A stretch of 57,504 bases of DNA from Mesobacterium pallidum (GCF_019966535.1 NZ_JAIMID010000027.1:1-57504), one strand, 5' to 3'; shown: positions 16,720 to 25,869, counted from the stretch's first letter. Program-made: numbers and translations. Notes: generated from the letters alone by a model not told the origin.

Positions 16720-19482
16720 ATGGCCGACGGCAACGCGATCAAGCAAACCACCTTCACCCTCGACGGGCGCGACGTCACCGCCGTGGGCGATGAAACCATC
16801 TGGGACGTCGCCAAGCGCGAGGGCACCCTGATCCCGCACCTCTGCCACAAGGACGCCAAGGGCTACCGCCCCGACGGCAATTGCCGCGCTTGCATGGTCG
16901 AGATCGAGGGCGAACGCACCCTCGCCGCCTCCTGCTGCCGCGCGCCGTCCGAGGGCATGGTGGTCAACACCGCCAGCGACCGCGCCGAGAAGTCGCGCAA
17001 CCTGGTCATGGAACTGCTGCTGGCCGACCAGCCGGAACGCAATGCCGCCCATGATTCCTCGTCCCACTTCTGGGACATGGCCGACCTCAATGGCGTCACG
17101 GAAAGCCGCTTCCCGACGATGGAGGCCGAGCGCATCCCGCTGCTCGACGACAGCCACGTCGCCATGCGCGTCAACCTCGACGCCTGCATCCAGTGCAACC
17201 TCTGCGTCCGCGCCTGCCGCGAGGTCCAGGTGAACGACGTGCTCGGCATGTCGGACCGGGGCCACGACAGCTTTCCGACCTTCGACATGGACGACCCGAT
17301 GGGCGCCTCGACCTGCGTCGCCTGCGGCGAATGCGTCCAGGCCTGCCCCACCGGCGCGCTGATGCCGGCCACCGTGCTCGACGACCAGCAGCAGGGCGAC
17401 AGCAAGGATTTCGACCAAGAGGTCAAATCCGTCTGCCCCTTCTGCGGCGTCGGCTGCCAGGTCTCGCTGAAACTCAAGGACGGCAAGGTCAAGTATGTCG
17501 AGGGCATCGACGGCCCCGCGAACGAAGGCCGCCTGTGTGTCAAGGGCCGCTTCGGCTTTGACTACATCCACCACCCGCACCGGCTGACCAAACCGCTGAT
17601 CCGCCGCGAGGACGCGCCCAAGGGGCTCAACGTCGACCCGGCCAACCCGCTCACCCATTTCCGCGAAGCGACCTGGGACGAGGCGATGGACTTCGCCGCC
17701 AAGGGCCTGGCGGACCTGCGCAAGCAGGGCGGCGAGACGGTCGCCGGCTTCGGTTCGGCCAAGTGCACCAACGAAGAGGCGTACCTCTTCCAGAAGCTCA
17801 TCCGCCAGGGGTTCGGCCACAACAACGTCGACCACTGCACCCGTCTCTGCCACGCCTCGTCCGTGTCGGCGCTGATGGAGAACGTGGGCTCGGCCGCCGT
17901 GACCGCCACCTTCAACGAGATCGAAAACGCCGACGTCGCCATCGTCATCGGCGCCAACCCGGTCGAGAACCACCCCGTCGCGGCCACCTATTTCAAGCAG
18001 TTCACCAAGCGCGGCGGCAAGCTGATCGTGATGGACCCGCGCGGCGTCGGCCTGCGCCGTTTCGCGACCCACATGCTGCAATTCCGCCCCGGCGCGGACG
18101 TGCCGCTGCTGAACTCGATCATGTCCGTGATCGTCGAGGAAGGGCTGTATGACCAGGCCTATATCGACCGTTTCACCGAGAATTGGGAGGTCGAGAAACA
18201 GCACCTTGCCGGTTTCGCCCCCGAGGCGATGGAGGACCTGACCGGCATCCCCGCCGAGACCGTGCGCGCCGTCGCGCGCGATTTCTCGACCGGCAACGGC
18301 ATGATCTTCTGGGGCATGGGTGTGTCCCAGCACATCCACGGCACGGACAATTCCCGCTGCCTGATCAGCCTCGCGCTGATGACCGGCAATGTCGGCAAAC
18401 CCGGCGCGGGCCTGCACCCGCTGCGCGGCCAGAACAACGTGCAGGGCGCGTCGGATGCGGGCCTCATCCCGATGTTCCTGCCCGACTACCGGTCGGTCAC
18501 GGATGACGGCGTGCGCTCGGCCTTCTTGGAAATCTGGCAATCGGGCGACTTCTCGAACCAGAAGGGGCTGACGGTCACGGAAATCCTCGACGCCGTGCAT
18601 GCGGGCACGATCCGCGGCATGTATATCCTGGGCGAAAACCCGGCCATGTCCGACCCCGATGTGACCCATGCGCGCGAAGCGCTGGCCAGCCTCGAACACC
18701 TCGTGGTGCAGGACATCTTCCTGACCGAGACGGCGAACTACGCCGACGTGATCCTGCCCGCCGCCGCCTTCTACGAGAAAAACGGCACGGTCACGAACAC
18801 CAACCGGCAGGTACAGATGGGCCGCGCCGCCGCGACACCCCCGGGCGAAGCGCGCGAGGACTGGGCGATCACCGTCGATCTGGCGCAGCGCCTCGGCCTC
18901 GACTGGACCTATGCGCACCCAAGCCAGGTCTTCGCCGAGATGAAGCAGGGCATGAAGTCGCTGACGAACATCACCTGGGACCGCCTGGAACAGACCGCCG
19001 TGACCTACCCGTCGCTCAGCATGGACGACCCCGGCCAGCCCATCGTCTTCGGTGACGGCTTCCCGCGCGCCGGCGGCCGGGCGAAGTTCACACCGGCCTC
19101 GGTGATCCCGCCGGACGAGACGCCCGATGCCGACTACCCGATGGTGCTGACCACCGGCCGGCAGCTGGAACACTGGCACACCGGGTCGATGACCCGCCGG
19201 TCCAAGGTGCTCGACGCGGTCGAGCCGGAGGCCAACTGCTCGCTCCACCCCTCGACCCTGCGCAAGTTGGGGGTCGAGCCGGGCGGCATGGTCCGGCTGG
19301 AAACCCGCCGCGGCGCGATCGAGGTCATGGCCCGCGCCGACCGCGCCATCGCGCCGGACATGGTGTTCCTGCCCTTCGCCTATGTCGAGGCGGCGGCGAA
19401 CATCCTGACCAACCCGGCGCTGGACCCCTTCGGCAAGATCCCGGAGTTCAAGTTCTCGGCCGTGCGCGTCACGGCAGCCTGA
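16720..19482 (+). CDS. fdsA: NAD-dependent formate dehydrogenase catalytic subunit
   Basis: Oxidises formate to CO2 at a bis-MGD molybdenum (or tungsten) site in the cytosol. The 920 aa carry, in order, an N-terminal [2Fe-2S] domain (CHKDAKGYRPDGNCRAC), a His-Cys cluster region, two 4Fe-4S ferredoxin motifs (CIQCNLCVRAC and CVACGECVQAC), and the cofactor-proximal 4Fe-4S site CPFCGVGC. The metal-ligand Cys is C377 in CTRLCHASS, and MopB catalytic and C-terminal dinucleotide-binding domains follow. Cysteine, not selenocysteine, is encoded. It pairs with FdsGB. No fdsC or fdsD lies downstream. Confidence 0.96.
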   Translation: MADGNAIKQTTFTLDGRDVTAVGDETIWDVAKREGTLIPHLCHKDAKGYRPDGNCRACMVEIEGERTLAASCCRAPSEGMVVNTASDRAEKSRNLVMELLLADQPERNAAHDSSSHFWDMADLNGVTESRFPTMEAERIPLLDDSHVAMRVNLDACIQCNLCVRACREVQVNDVLGMSDRGHDSFPTFDMDDPMGASTCVACGECVQACPTGALMPATVLDDQQQGDSKDFDQEVKSVCPFCGVGCQVSLKLKDGKVKYVEGIDGPANEGRLCVKGRFGFDYIHHPHRLTKPLIRREDAPKGLNVDPANPLTHFREATWDEAMDFAAKGLADLRKQGGETVAGFGSAKCTNEEAYLFQKLIRQGFGHNNVDHCTRLCHASSVSALMENVGSAAVTATFNEIENADVAIVIGANPVENHPVAATYFKQFTKRGGKLIVMDPRGVGLRRFATHMLQFRPGADVPLLNSIMSVIVEEGLYDQAYIDRFTENWEVEKQHLAGFAPEAMEDLTGIPAETVRAVARDFSTGNGMIFWGMGVSQHIHGTDNSRCLISLALMTGNVGKPGAGLHPLRGQNNVQGASDAGLIPMFLPDYRSVTDDGVRSAFLEIWQSGDFSNQKGLTVTEILDAVHAGTIRGMYILGENPAMSDPDVTHAREALASLEHLVVQDIFLTETANYADVILPAAAFYEKNGTVTNTNRQVQMGRAAATPPGEAREDWAITVDLAQRLGLDWTYAHPSQVFAEMKQGMKSLTNITWDRLEQTAVTYPSLSMDDPGQPIVFGDGFPRAGGRAKFTPASVIPPDETPDADYPMVLTTGRQLEHWHTGSMTRRSKVLDAVEPEANCSLHPSTLRKLGVEPGGMVRLETRRGAIEVMARADRAIAPDMVFLPFAYVEAAANILTNPALDPFGKIPEFKFSAVRVTAA

Positions 19483-19490
19483 CGTCGGAC

Positions 19491-19524
19491 AGGGCCGGCC
19501 CGACCTCACCCCCGGGCCGGCCCT
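19491..19524 (+). terminator. fdsA terminator hairpin
   Basis: AGGGCCGGCCC and GGGCCGGCCCT form a perfect 11-bp stem with a 12-nt loop, beginning 9 nt after the fdsA stop. Confidence 0.65.
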
Positions 19525-19865
19525 CATCCCTTTCATTATTCTCCAAATACTCACTTCCGCCCCCTCAACGGGCCGAAGACCGGCTCTTGTCGCAACACCG
19601 TTCCCACGTCTGGCCCGTGTTGCAAACACGGGCCGCGCCCGACCCTCCCGTCACACCGTAGGCGTGCCTGCGGATGGCGTGCCTCCGGCACGACGAGGGC
19701 ACATTTGCAGCGCCCCCTGGGCTCCGCCCGTTCCGGCCTGAAAAGGTCCACTGGACCTTTTCCGAGACGACCGTCACCCCAGGGTCCGGCGTGCCCATTA
19801 CCGCATCTCATGACCGTATCGCCAGGAAGGGCTCAATAATCCCACGTTAGAGACACATTTCCGGG
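19525..19865. other. Convergent intergenic region with hairpins
   Basis: No gene between the ends of fdsA and the histidine kinase gene. Besides one CTTTCA repeat it has two perfect stem-loops: GGCCCGTGTT-GCA-AACACGGGCC at 19612-19634, and AAAAGGTCC-ACT-GGACCTTTT at 19741-19761. The latter has A/T-rich outer arms and could terminate transcription in either direction. Confidence 0.55.
19530..19552 (+). repeat. CTTTCA-N9-AAATACTC dispersed repeat
   Basis: A full copy just past the fdsA terminator. Confidence 0.7.
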
Positions 19866-21827
19866 CTACTCTGCCGCCATCTCCTCTTCCCCAACCGGCA
19901 GCCAGATCGCGAATTCCGCGCCCCCGCCCTCGGGGTTGCGCACGGAGATGATCCCCCCCGCCCGCTGGATCAGCGTCTGCGAGATCGACAGGCCCAGCCC
20001 CGTCCCCTCGCCCTGTTTCGTGGTGAAGAATGGGTTGAAGACCTGGCCCAGCATCGCCTCCGGCACTCCGGGCCCGCTGTCCCGAACGGTCAGGCAGACC
20101 CCGGCCCGCCCCTCGCGCACCGCCCGGATCAGCACCAACCGCAACACACCGCCCTGCCCCATCGCCTGCACCGCGTTGACCAGCAGGTTGACGACCACCT
20201 GCTGCATCTCCCCGGGCGCGATCCGCACCTCGGGCACATCGCCAAGGTCGGTGACGACCCGCACCCCGGCCTTGGAGAGCACGTGTTCCACCAGCACCAG
20301 GCAATCGCCTACCACCGGCGCCAGGTCGACCGAGCCGCCATAGCCCTCCTCCCCCGGCCCCGCGAACTTGAGCAGCTTGCCGACGATGGCCTGGATCCGC
20401 GTCACCTGCGCGTCGATCAGGTCCAGCTCCATCTGCACCGGCACGGCCTCCTCGCCCAGCACCTCGCGCAGCAGGTCGAGGTTGCCCTGGATCACCGCCA
20501 CCGGGTTGTTGATCTCATGCGCCACCCCCGCCGTGATCTCGCCGATGGAGGCGAGCTTCTCGCTCATCACCAGCTGGCGAAAGGTCTGCTCCAGCTTGGC
20601 ATTCGCCTCGCGCAGCTCGCCGGTCCGCTCCTCGACCCGTGCGTTCAGCTCGTCGGCCCAGGCCCGCAGCCGCGCGTCGCGGTCCTGCACCTGGTCCAGC
20701 AAGTCGTCGAGATGCCCGGCCACCGCGGCGATCTCGTCGCCCCGCCGCATCGCCCCGATCCGCGCCGACAGGTCCCCCCGCCCGACCCGGCCCATGGTCT
20801 GGGTCATGCGCTCCAGCGGCGCAAAGATCCCCCCCGCCATCCACAGGAAGACCGGCGCCGACAGCAGCAGCACGGCAAAGAACGCCGCCATCATCCACAG
20901 GAAGGCCTCGCGCTTGGCGGCGGTAAACGGCGCCTCGAGGAAACCGACATACAGCATCCCCACCCGCTCGCCAAAGCTGTCGCTCAGCGGCAGGTAGCCC
21001 GAGATATACCAGTCGTTCACCACGAAAGCGCGGTCGAGCCAGGTCTGCCCCTCCCCCAGCACCCGCGCCCGCACGGCGGCGCTGACGCGCGTCCCCAGCG
21101 CCCGCACATCCTCGAAGAGCCGCACGTTGGTGCTGACCCGCACATCGTCAAGGAACAGCGTCGCCGTCCCCTGCCGCTCCCCGCCCGTGACGGCGTTGAG
21201 ATACACCAGCGCATTGATCGAATCGATGAAATCGAGATTGCGGTTCAAGAGGATCCCCCCGACCAGCACCCCCTCGTGCCCGGCCCGCGTCACCGGACTG
21301 GCGGAATGCACGACCATGCCCCGATCCTCGATCCGGCGGTCGGTGGGCACGGCGGCCTCGGTCTCGATCAGGTCGATCCGCGCCTGCGCCGCGAGGTCAG
21401 GACCAAGACCCGCCAGTACCTCGCCCGGAAAGATGTCGATCTGCGTGTCCGGCCGGCGCAGCCCGGCCTGGATCACCGGCCAGGCCTCGGCCAGCTCCCC
21501 CGCCTCGGCCCGCGGCAGGTAATAGAGGAAATCGAGCCCCAATGCGTCCCTGTTCCGGCGAAAATAGCCCGCCTGCGCCTCGGCCCCCTGCTCCAGCATC
21601 TCGGCAAAGGCGACCGACCCGGCCATGCCGTGCAGCTCCTCCCCGGTGTCGGCCATGAGACGCGCCAGGTACTGCTCGGCGATCCGCAGGTCGCTCTCGA
21701 CATTGGCGATCAGCACCTTGTCGTAATCCGCCGTCCAGCGCGTCATGCCCAGCAGCAACAGCAGCGGCATGAGCAGGATCAACGGCGCAAGCGCCAGGAT
21801 CAGCAGGCGCAAACGAACGGAGCGCAT
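19866..21827 (-). CDS. Sensor histidine kinase with Cache-like sensor
   Basis: A 653-aa membrane kinase. It has a first membrane helix at about residues 5-27, a periplasmic region of some 280 residues resembling Cache sensors, a second helix near 315-335, HAMP, and a coiled coil. The dimerisation domain carries the phospho-accepting His437 in GVAHEINNPVAV, and the ATPase domain has VNLLVNAVQAM and GTGLGLSISQ. The start at 21827 is preferred because MRSVRLRLLILAL begins the first helix; the upstream extension is hydrophilic. No response regulator is adjacent; the NtrC-like regulator at 39.9 kb is the only two-component regulator in the window and could be its partner. Confidence 0.9.
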   Translation of the reverse strand: MRSVRLRLLILALAPLILLMPLLLLLGMTRWTADYDKVLIANVESDLRIAEQYLARLMADTGEELHGMAGSVAFAEMLEQGAEAQAGYFRRNRDALGLDFLYYLPRAEAGELAEAWPVIQAGLRRPDTQIDIFPGEVLAGLGPDLAAQARIDLIETEAAVPTDRRIEDRGMVVHSASPVTRAGHEGVLVGGILLNRNLDFIDSINALVYLNAVTGGERQGTATLFLDDVRVSTNVRLFEDVRALGTRVSAAVRARVLGEGQTWLDRAFVVNDWYISGYLPLSDSFGERVGMLYVGFLEAPFTAAKREAFLWMMAAFFAVLLLSAPVFLWMAGGIFAPLERMTQTMGRVGRGDLSARIGAMRRGDEIAAVAGHLDDLLDQVQDRDARLRAWADELNARVEERTGELREANAKLEQTFRQLVMSEKLASIGEITAGVAHEINNPVAVIQGNLDLLREVLGEEAVPVQMELDLIDAQVTRIQAIVGKLLKFAGPGEEGYGGSVDLAPVVGDCLVLVEHVLSKAGVRVVTDLGDVPEVRIAPGEMQQVVVNLLVNAVQAMGQGGVLRLVLIRAVREGRAGVCLTVRDSGPGVPEAMLGQVFNPFFTTKQGEGTGLGLSISQTLIQRAGGIISVRNPEGGGAEFAIWLPVGEEEMAAE

Positions 21828-21890
21828 CACGGGTCCTCCCTGGCCAAATCTATCGCCAAGCCCCCGCCCTGTCATCCCGCGCCCTTGCCC

Positions 21891-21913
21891 CTTTCATTAT
21901 TCCACAAATACTC
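21891..21913 (+). repeat. CTTTCA-N9-AAATACTC dispersed repeat
   Basis: A full copy between the 5' end of the kinase gene and the 3' end of repA; the rightmost copy found in the window. Confidence 0.7.
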
Positions 21914-21961
21914 AAGCCCGGCCCGCCACAAGCGCGGCGCCAGACCCGTCTCTAACTTGCC

Positions 21962-22993
21962 TCAAATCGGGTTCTTCTCGGCAAAACTGCGGAAAAAGGC
22001 GAGGAAGGCCCGGTCCGGGTCGCGCGGCGCCTCCCGCCCCTGCGCCCAGGCCCGCCATTCGCCCTCGACATGGTAAATGTCATAGCCCGGATGCCGCAGC
22101 CGCGCGGTCTCGTAGGTCTCTGTGCGCAGCGCCGGACCGCGGCTGTCCAGCCAGGCGGGGCGCGGCTTGACCTCGTCCACCCGCCCCTCCATCCGCGCCT
22201 TGCGGCCGACCTTGGAAAAGGCCAGCTCCCGCTCCGCCCCCGCGCTCGCCTGCCCGTCCTTGCGCCACCAGCGCAGTTCGACATGCGTGACCCGCCGCCC
22301 GGTCTTGAGCGGCGCCACCTCGACCACGTAATCGCTCAGCGCATTGACCTCGGCCACGGCAGGGTCGATGGCCCGCAACTTGAGGTTCGACCAAGAGGTC
22401 AGCTTGCCCTTGGCCACCCCGAGGATGCCGCGCAGGTCGTCGATGGAGAACTTTTCCGAGGACCGGTACCGCAGGTTCCCCCGTTTCTGGATCATCTCGT
22501 AAAGCGTCAGCGCGTACTTGGAGCTCAGCGCGAACATCACCTCGCGCTGCAGCCGGGCAAAGACCGTGCTGTCCTTGATGATCCGCCGCAGCCGCTGCGG
22601 GATCTCGTATTCCAGAAGGCCATCGCGCCGGGTCGTCTCGATGTTGCCGCCCAACAGCTGCACCCGCTCGATCGCATCCTCCCCGTCGCGGGTGACACGC
22701 ACCTTGACGATGGCCGACATCAGCCGCTCCACGCTTTCGCCCACCCGGTCGTTGGAATTGTGCGACCCGCGCAGATCGGCCTTGGCGATGACATGCGTCA
22801 CCGGCTTGTCGATGGCATCCCAGGCGTTTTCCAAAAGCTGGTTGTAGATCCGCCGGTCGGCCAGCGTCAGCGGCGTGACCTCGACAAGGTCCACCAGTTC
22901 GCCCGGTTTGACGAGCGACTCGGCGTTTGGCCGCGCCTCGATGGTGCGGTAAGGTTTGCCCGTATTGGGTCCTGTATTCGGTCCGGTGGCCAT
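21962..22993 (-). CDS. repA: Plasmid replication initiator, Rep_3 family
   Basis: A 343-aa initiator that should bind the adjacent iterons and open the origin. Residues about 30-260 follow the Rep_3 (RepA/RepE/pi-like) double winged-helix plan, including SSKYALTLYEMIQKRGN and SIDDLRGILGV. The extreme N-terminus contains a GPNTGPNTG repeat. ATG at 22993 opens directly onto the iteron region, whose nearest elements may also be operators for autorepression. The divergent parA starts 625 nt away. The incompatibility group cannot be assigned from sequence alone. Confidence 0.92.
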   Translation of the reverse strand: MATGPNTGPNTGKPYRTIEARPNAESLVKPGELVDLVEVTPLTLADRRIYNQLLENAWDAIDKPVTHVIAKADLRGSHNSNDRVGESVERLMSAIVKVRVTRDGEDAIERVQLLGGNIETTRRDGLLEYEIPQRLRRIIKDSTVFARLQREVMFALSSKYALTLYEMIQKRGNLRYRSSEKFSIDDLRGILGVAKGKLTSWSNLKLRAIDPAVAEVNALSDYVVEVAPLKTGRRVTHVELRWWRKDGQASAGAERELAFSKVGRKARMEGRVDEVKPRPAWLDSRGPALRTETYETARLRHPGYDIYHVEGEWRAWAQGREAPRDPDRAFLAFFRSFAEKNPI

Positions 22994-23006
22994 GTGCGAT
23001 TACCCG

Positions 23007-23284
23007 CCTGCTCTTACTTTTGTAGGCCTTTGCGCGTAAGGTATCAGAGCGCGCCGGGCGCGTCCATCACCCGAAACGTAAGGTTTCAGAGGGCGGAACG
23101 TCGCGAAGTGATTCGCAACATGCTGCCCTGCAAGCCTTTTTTCCGGGGGTTTTCGAGGGATCCGACGACACCCGAAACGTAAGGTTTCAAGGCCACCCGA
23201 TCCGTAAGAGCAGCCGTCCCGGAAGGTAAGGATAACCGTCCCGATGCGTAGGCCAAGCGGTCCCGAAATGTAAGGCCTGGTGCG
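23007..23284. other. Iteron-type origin of replication
   Basis: Direct repeats of consensus CCGANNCGTAAGG start at 23172, 23197, 23219, 23241 and 23263. The last four are exactly 22 bp apart, two helical turns, which is classic for Rep_3 initiators. Further copies lie nearer repA: one at 23071 (GAAAC-GTAAG-GTTTC, itself a dyad, also seen in the 23172 copy), one degenerate at 23029, and an inverted one whose GTAAGAGCAG core reads on the minus strand at 23017-23008. A TTTT-rich segment at about 23350-23380 could be the opening site. No consensus DnaA box was found. Confidence 0.88.
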
Positions 23285-23617
23285 GTTATGGTTGGTGCGA
23301 CAAGGGGTTAGGCGGCCCGAACAGGGAATCTAAGAATCCAGAACAGAAGGGGTTTTGTGTTTTTTGATTTGAGGTGTTTGGGACCCGTGGAAAGCTCCCT
23401 TCCTGGCCTCATGACGCCTATTCCTTACAAATCGGGTGCATGGCGATACGAAACCCTGCCAAGGTTCGGAAATTCCGGCCACTACCTCCTGTTTCCCGGC
23501 ATTTCGCCCTCCTGCCCCGATTTCCGCTTTTTTCGGCGATCCTGCGAAAACTTCGCACTTGAGGCGGATGGCACGACAGTCCATGATTCGCGCGACACCA
23601 CCCACCAGAGGATGGAC
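23285..23617. promoter_or_regulatory. AT-richer origin flank and parA leader
   Basis: A 333-nt stretch without a convincing gene. It contains the lowest-GC bases near the origin (around 23350-23380) and the parA promoter and leader. The frame is open upstream of parA, but AGAGGA at 23607-23612 marks the real start. Confidence 0.45.
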
Positions 23618-24820
23618 ATGGAGCAGTCAGCCCTTCCCCCCGTCACCCTGCGCGAGCTTGACCAACTGGCCGGCCGCGCCTCGACCGTGATCGCGCGGCT
23701 GCGCGACCGGCTCTACGCGCCGGGCACCGAAAAGCGGCTCGAGCTGCAATTCAACGTGCGCCGCGCGGCCGAGATGGTCGGCCGCAGCGAGAAACTGATC
23801 CGCGATGCCGAGGCCGATGGCCGGCTGCCGGAGCCGGAAAAGGACCCCGACACCGGGCGCCGCACCGGTTACAGCCTGGCGGATGTGAACCGCATGCGGC
23901 AGGTGTTCGGCACCCTGCCCCACCGCGCACCGAGCGATCCGGCGATGGTCCTCGCGATCCAGAACTTCAAGGGCGGGGTCGGCAAGTCGACCACCGTCTG
24001 TCATCTCGCGCAGTATCTCGCGCTCAAGGGTTACCGCGTCTGCGTGATTGATTGTGACAGCCAGGCCTCGACCACTTCGATGTTCGGGCTGAACCCTGAC
24101 GTCGATGTGGATGAAGAGGAGGATACGCTCTACCCCTTCTTCCGGCACGGCGGGCCGCCCGACCTCAGCTATGCCCTGCGCGCGACCTATTGGCCCAACA
24201 TCGCGCTGATCCCCGCGAACCTCGGGCTTTACGATGCCGAGTATGAATTCGCGGCCCGCATGGCGCGCGAGCAGGCTTTCGTTTTGGACCGGCTTCGGGC
24301 CGGAATAGAGACGATCAAGGACCGGTTCGATGTCATCCTGCTGGACCCGCCGCCAGCGCTGGGGATGCTGTCGCTCTCGGTGCTGCGGGCGGCCAATGCG
24401 CTGGTGATCCCGGCCCCGCCGAACAACATCGACTTCGGCTCGACCGCGCATTTCCTCAAGATGCTGGGCGCCACGCTGAACGAGCTCGCCCAGGCTGGCG
24501 GCGCGCGGGATTATTCTTTTGTTAAAATTCTCGCGACCAAGATGAACGACACCAAGTCGGCGCATGTGGCGATCAAGCGGATGATGGATGCGGTGTTCCC
24601 GATGGACATGTTGCTGAGCGTGCAGAAGGACAGCGCCGAGATCGACAATGCCACGGCGAACCTCAGCACCGTCTACGAGCTGACCGGCGCCGCGACGCGG
24701 ACCGAGACGCACAAGCGCTGCCGCGCCTACCTCGACGCCGTGGGCCGCGAAATCGAGGTGCTGATCCGCAAGACCTGGCCCAGCCATCACGCGCAGCTGC
24801 GCAAGGAGGGAGTGCTATGA
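23618..24820 (+). CDS. parA: Plasmid partition ATPase ParA
   Basis: A 400-aa partition ATPase with an N-terminal DNA-binding extension (about residues 40-100, a MerR-like helix-turn-helix that usually autoregulates parAB) and a deviant Walker A FKGGVGKST near residues 117-125. Further motifs are VIDCDSQAS and VILLDPPPALGM. The start at 23618 is preferred over the in-frame ATG at 23612 because AGAGGA is then five bases away. The stop overlaps parB by 4 nt. It moves plasmid copies through ParB-parS complexes. Confidence 0.95.
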   Translation: MEQSALPPVTLRELDQLAGRASTVIARLRDRLYAPGTEKRLELQFNVRRAAEMVGRSEKLIRDAEADGRLPEPEKDPDTGRRTGYSLADVNRMRQVFGTLPHRAPSDPAMVLAIQNFKGGVGKSTTVCHLAQYLALKGYRVCVIDCDSQASTTSMFGLNPDVDVDEEEDTLYPFFRHGGPPDLSYALRATYWPNIALIPANLGLYDAEYEFAARMAREQAFVLDRLRAGIETIKDRFDVILLDPPPALGMLSLSVLRAANALVIPAPPNNIDFGSTAHFLKMLGATLNELAQAGGARDYSFVKILATKMNDTKSAHVAIKRMMDAVFPMDMLLSVQKDSAEIDNATANLSTVYELTGAATRTETHKRCRAYLDAVGREIEVLIRKTWPSHHAQLRKEGVL

Positions 24821-25806
24821 CCCGGAAACACGATGCCATCTTCGACGACGTGCTCAGCGGGCTCGACGCCCCCGCCCCGGCCGAGGAGCGGGCGGGGACG
24901 CGGTTCCTCAAGCGGACCACGACGATCTCGGAACGGCTCTCGGGCGAGCTGGAAGAGAAGACCCTGCGCTGGGTCGATCCGGCGCGCTGCCGCATGTGGG
25001 ACCGTCACAACCGCGATTACGAACTGCTGACCGAGGACAATTGCCGCGACCTGATCGACGGGATCCGGTCGCAGGGCCGTCAGGAATTCCCGGCGATCGT
25101 GCGGCCGTCCTCCGAGCCCGGGTTCGATTTCGAGGTGATCTGTGGCGCCCGACGGCATTTCGCGGTGACCTGGCTGCGGGCCAACAATTACACGCAGTTC
25201 AAGTACCTGGTCGAACTGCGCGAGATGACGGACGAGGAGGCCTTTCGCCTCGCCGATATCGAGAACCGCGACCGCGAGGATATTTCCGACTACGAGCGGG
25301 CCATCGATTATGCCGACGCGGTGGAGCGCTATTACGGCGGCCGGCAGAAAGCGATGGCCGAACGGCTCGAGGTCTCGCAGCCCTGGCTCTCGCGCTACCT
25401 GCAACTGGCGAAACTGCCCGAGGGGATCGTGGCGGCCTTTCCGTCGGTCCGCGACATCCGCGAGCGCAATGCGCGCGAGCTGAAGCCGCTGCTGAGCGAT
25501 CCCGATGCGGCGCAGCGCGTCATGGAAGAGGCCGCCGTGATCGCCCGGGAACAGGCGCTCGCCCGGCAGGGGCGCGGCGGTTACATGGACGGCGTGGCGG
25601 TGATGCGGCGGCTGGTCAAGGCGGGCAAGCCCACGGTCGCCAGAGCGCCGGACGAGGGCAAGACCTATGCCCGCAGTGCCGCCGAACGCGGGATCAGCGT
25701 GCGCAAGAAGGGCCGGAAAGTGGTGGTGGAGTTCGAGGATTCCATGACGAAATCCCAGCTCGAGGCGGCCTTTGCCGCCTATCTCTCGGATCGCTTCAAC
25801 GCGTGA
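24817..25806 (+). CDS. parB: Partition protein ParB
   Basis: A 329-aa centromere-binding protein. The N-terminal ParB/Srx fold at about residues 55-145 includes ICGARRHFAVTWLR, the CTPase-type arginine motif, and the central helix-turn-helix includes MAERLEVSQPWLSRYLQLAKLP. It is translationally coupled to parA (ATGA at 24817). A 20-bp inverted repeat with two palindromes follows immediately and might be its binding site. Confidence 0.95.
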   Translation: MTRKHDAIFDDVLSGLDAPAPAEERAGTRFLKRTTTISERLSGELEEKTLRWVDPARCRMWDRHNRDYELLTEDNCRDLIDGIRSQGRQEFPAIVRPSSEPGFDFEVICGARRHFAVTWLRANNYTQFKYLVELREMTDEEAFRLADIENRDREDISDYERAIDYADAVERYYGGRQKAMAERLEVSQPWLSRYLQLAKLPEGIVAAFPSVRDIRERNARELKPLLSDPDAAQRVMEEAAVIAREQALARQGRGGYMDGVAVMRRLVKAGKPTVARAPDEGKTYARSAAERGISVRKKGRKVVVEFEDSMTKSQLEAAFAAYLSDRFNA

Positions 25807-25813
25807 TCCGTGA

Positions 25814-25868
25814 AAATTGCCCATGGGCAACTCTGCGGGACAGCCCCCGAGTTGCCCATGGGCAATTT
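25814..25868. promoter_or_regulatory. Double palindrome after parB: candidate parS or terminator
   Basis: Two identical 14-bp palindromes, TTGCCCATGGGCAA, at 25817-25830 and 25852-25865 are embedded in 20-bp inverted arms separated by 15 bp. The structure sits 7 nt after parB and abuts the end of the convergent DUF6505 gene. Perfect palindromes next to parB suit a centromere; the overall hairpin would also stop transcription from both sides. Confidence 0.5.
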
Positions 25869-25869
25869 C

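Noticed and set aside
16465..19629. A 1054-codon open frame antisense to fdsA
   Set aside because: It mirrors fdsA codon structure in high-GC DNA, has no ribosome-binding site or recognisable domain, and its predicted product is His/Arg/Gly-rich nonsense.
19612..19761. Small RNA gene between fdsA and the kinase
   Set aside because: Two good stem-loops exist, but no promoter can be identified and the position between convergent 3' ends is explained by termination.
23029..23284. Short regularly spaced repeats considered as CRISPR
   Set aside because: The 22-bp period with degenerate units and no unique spacers is iteron architecture beside repA, and no cas genes are present.
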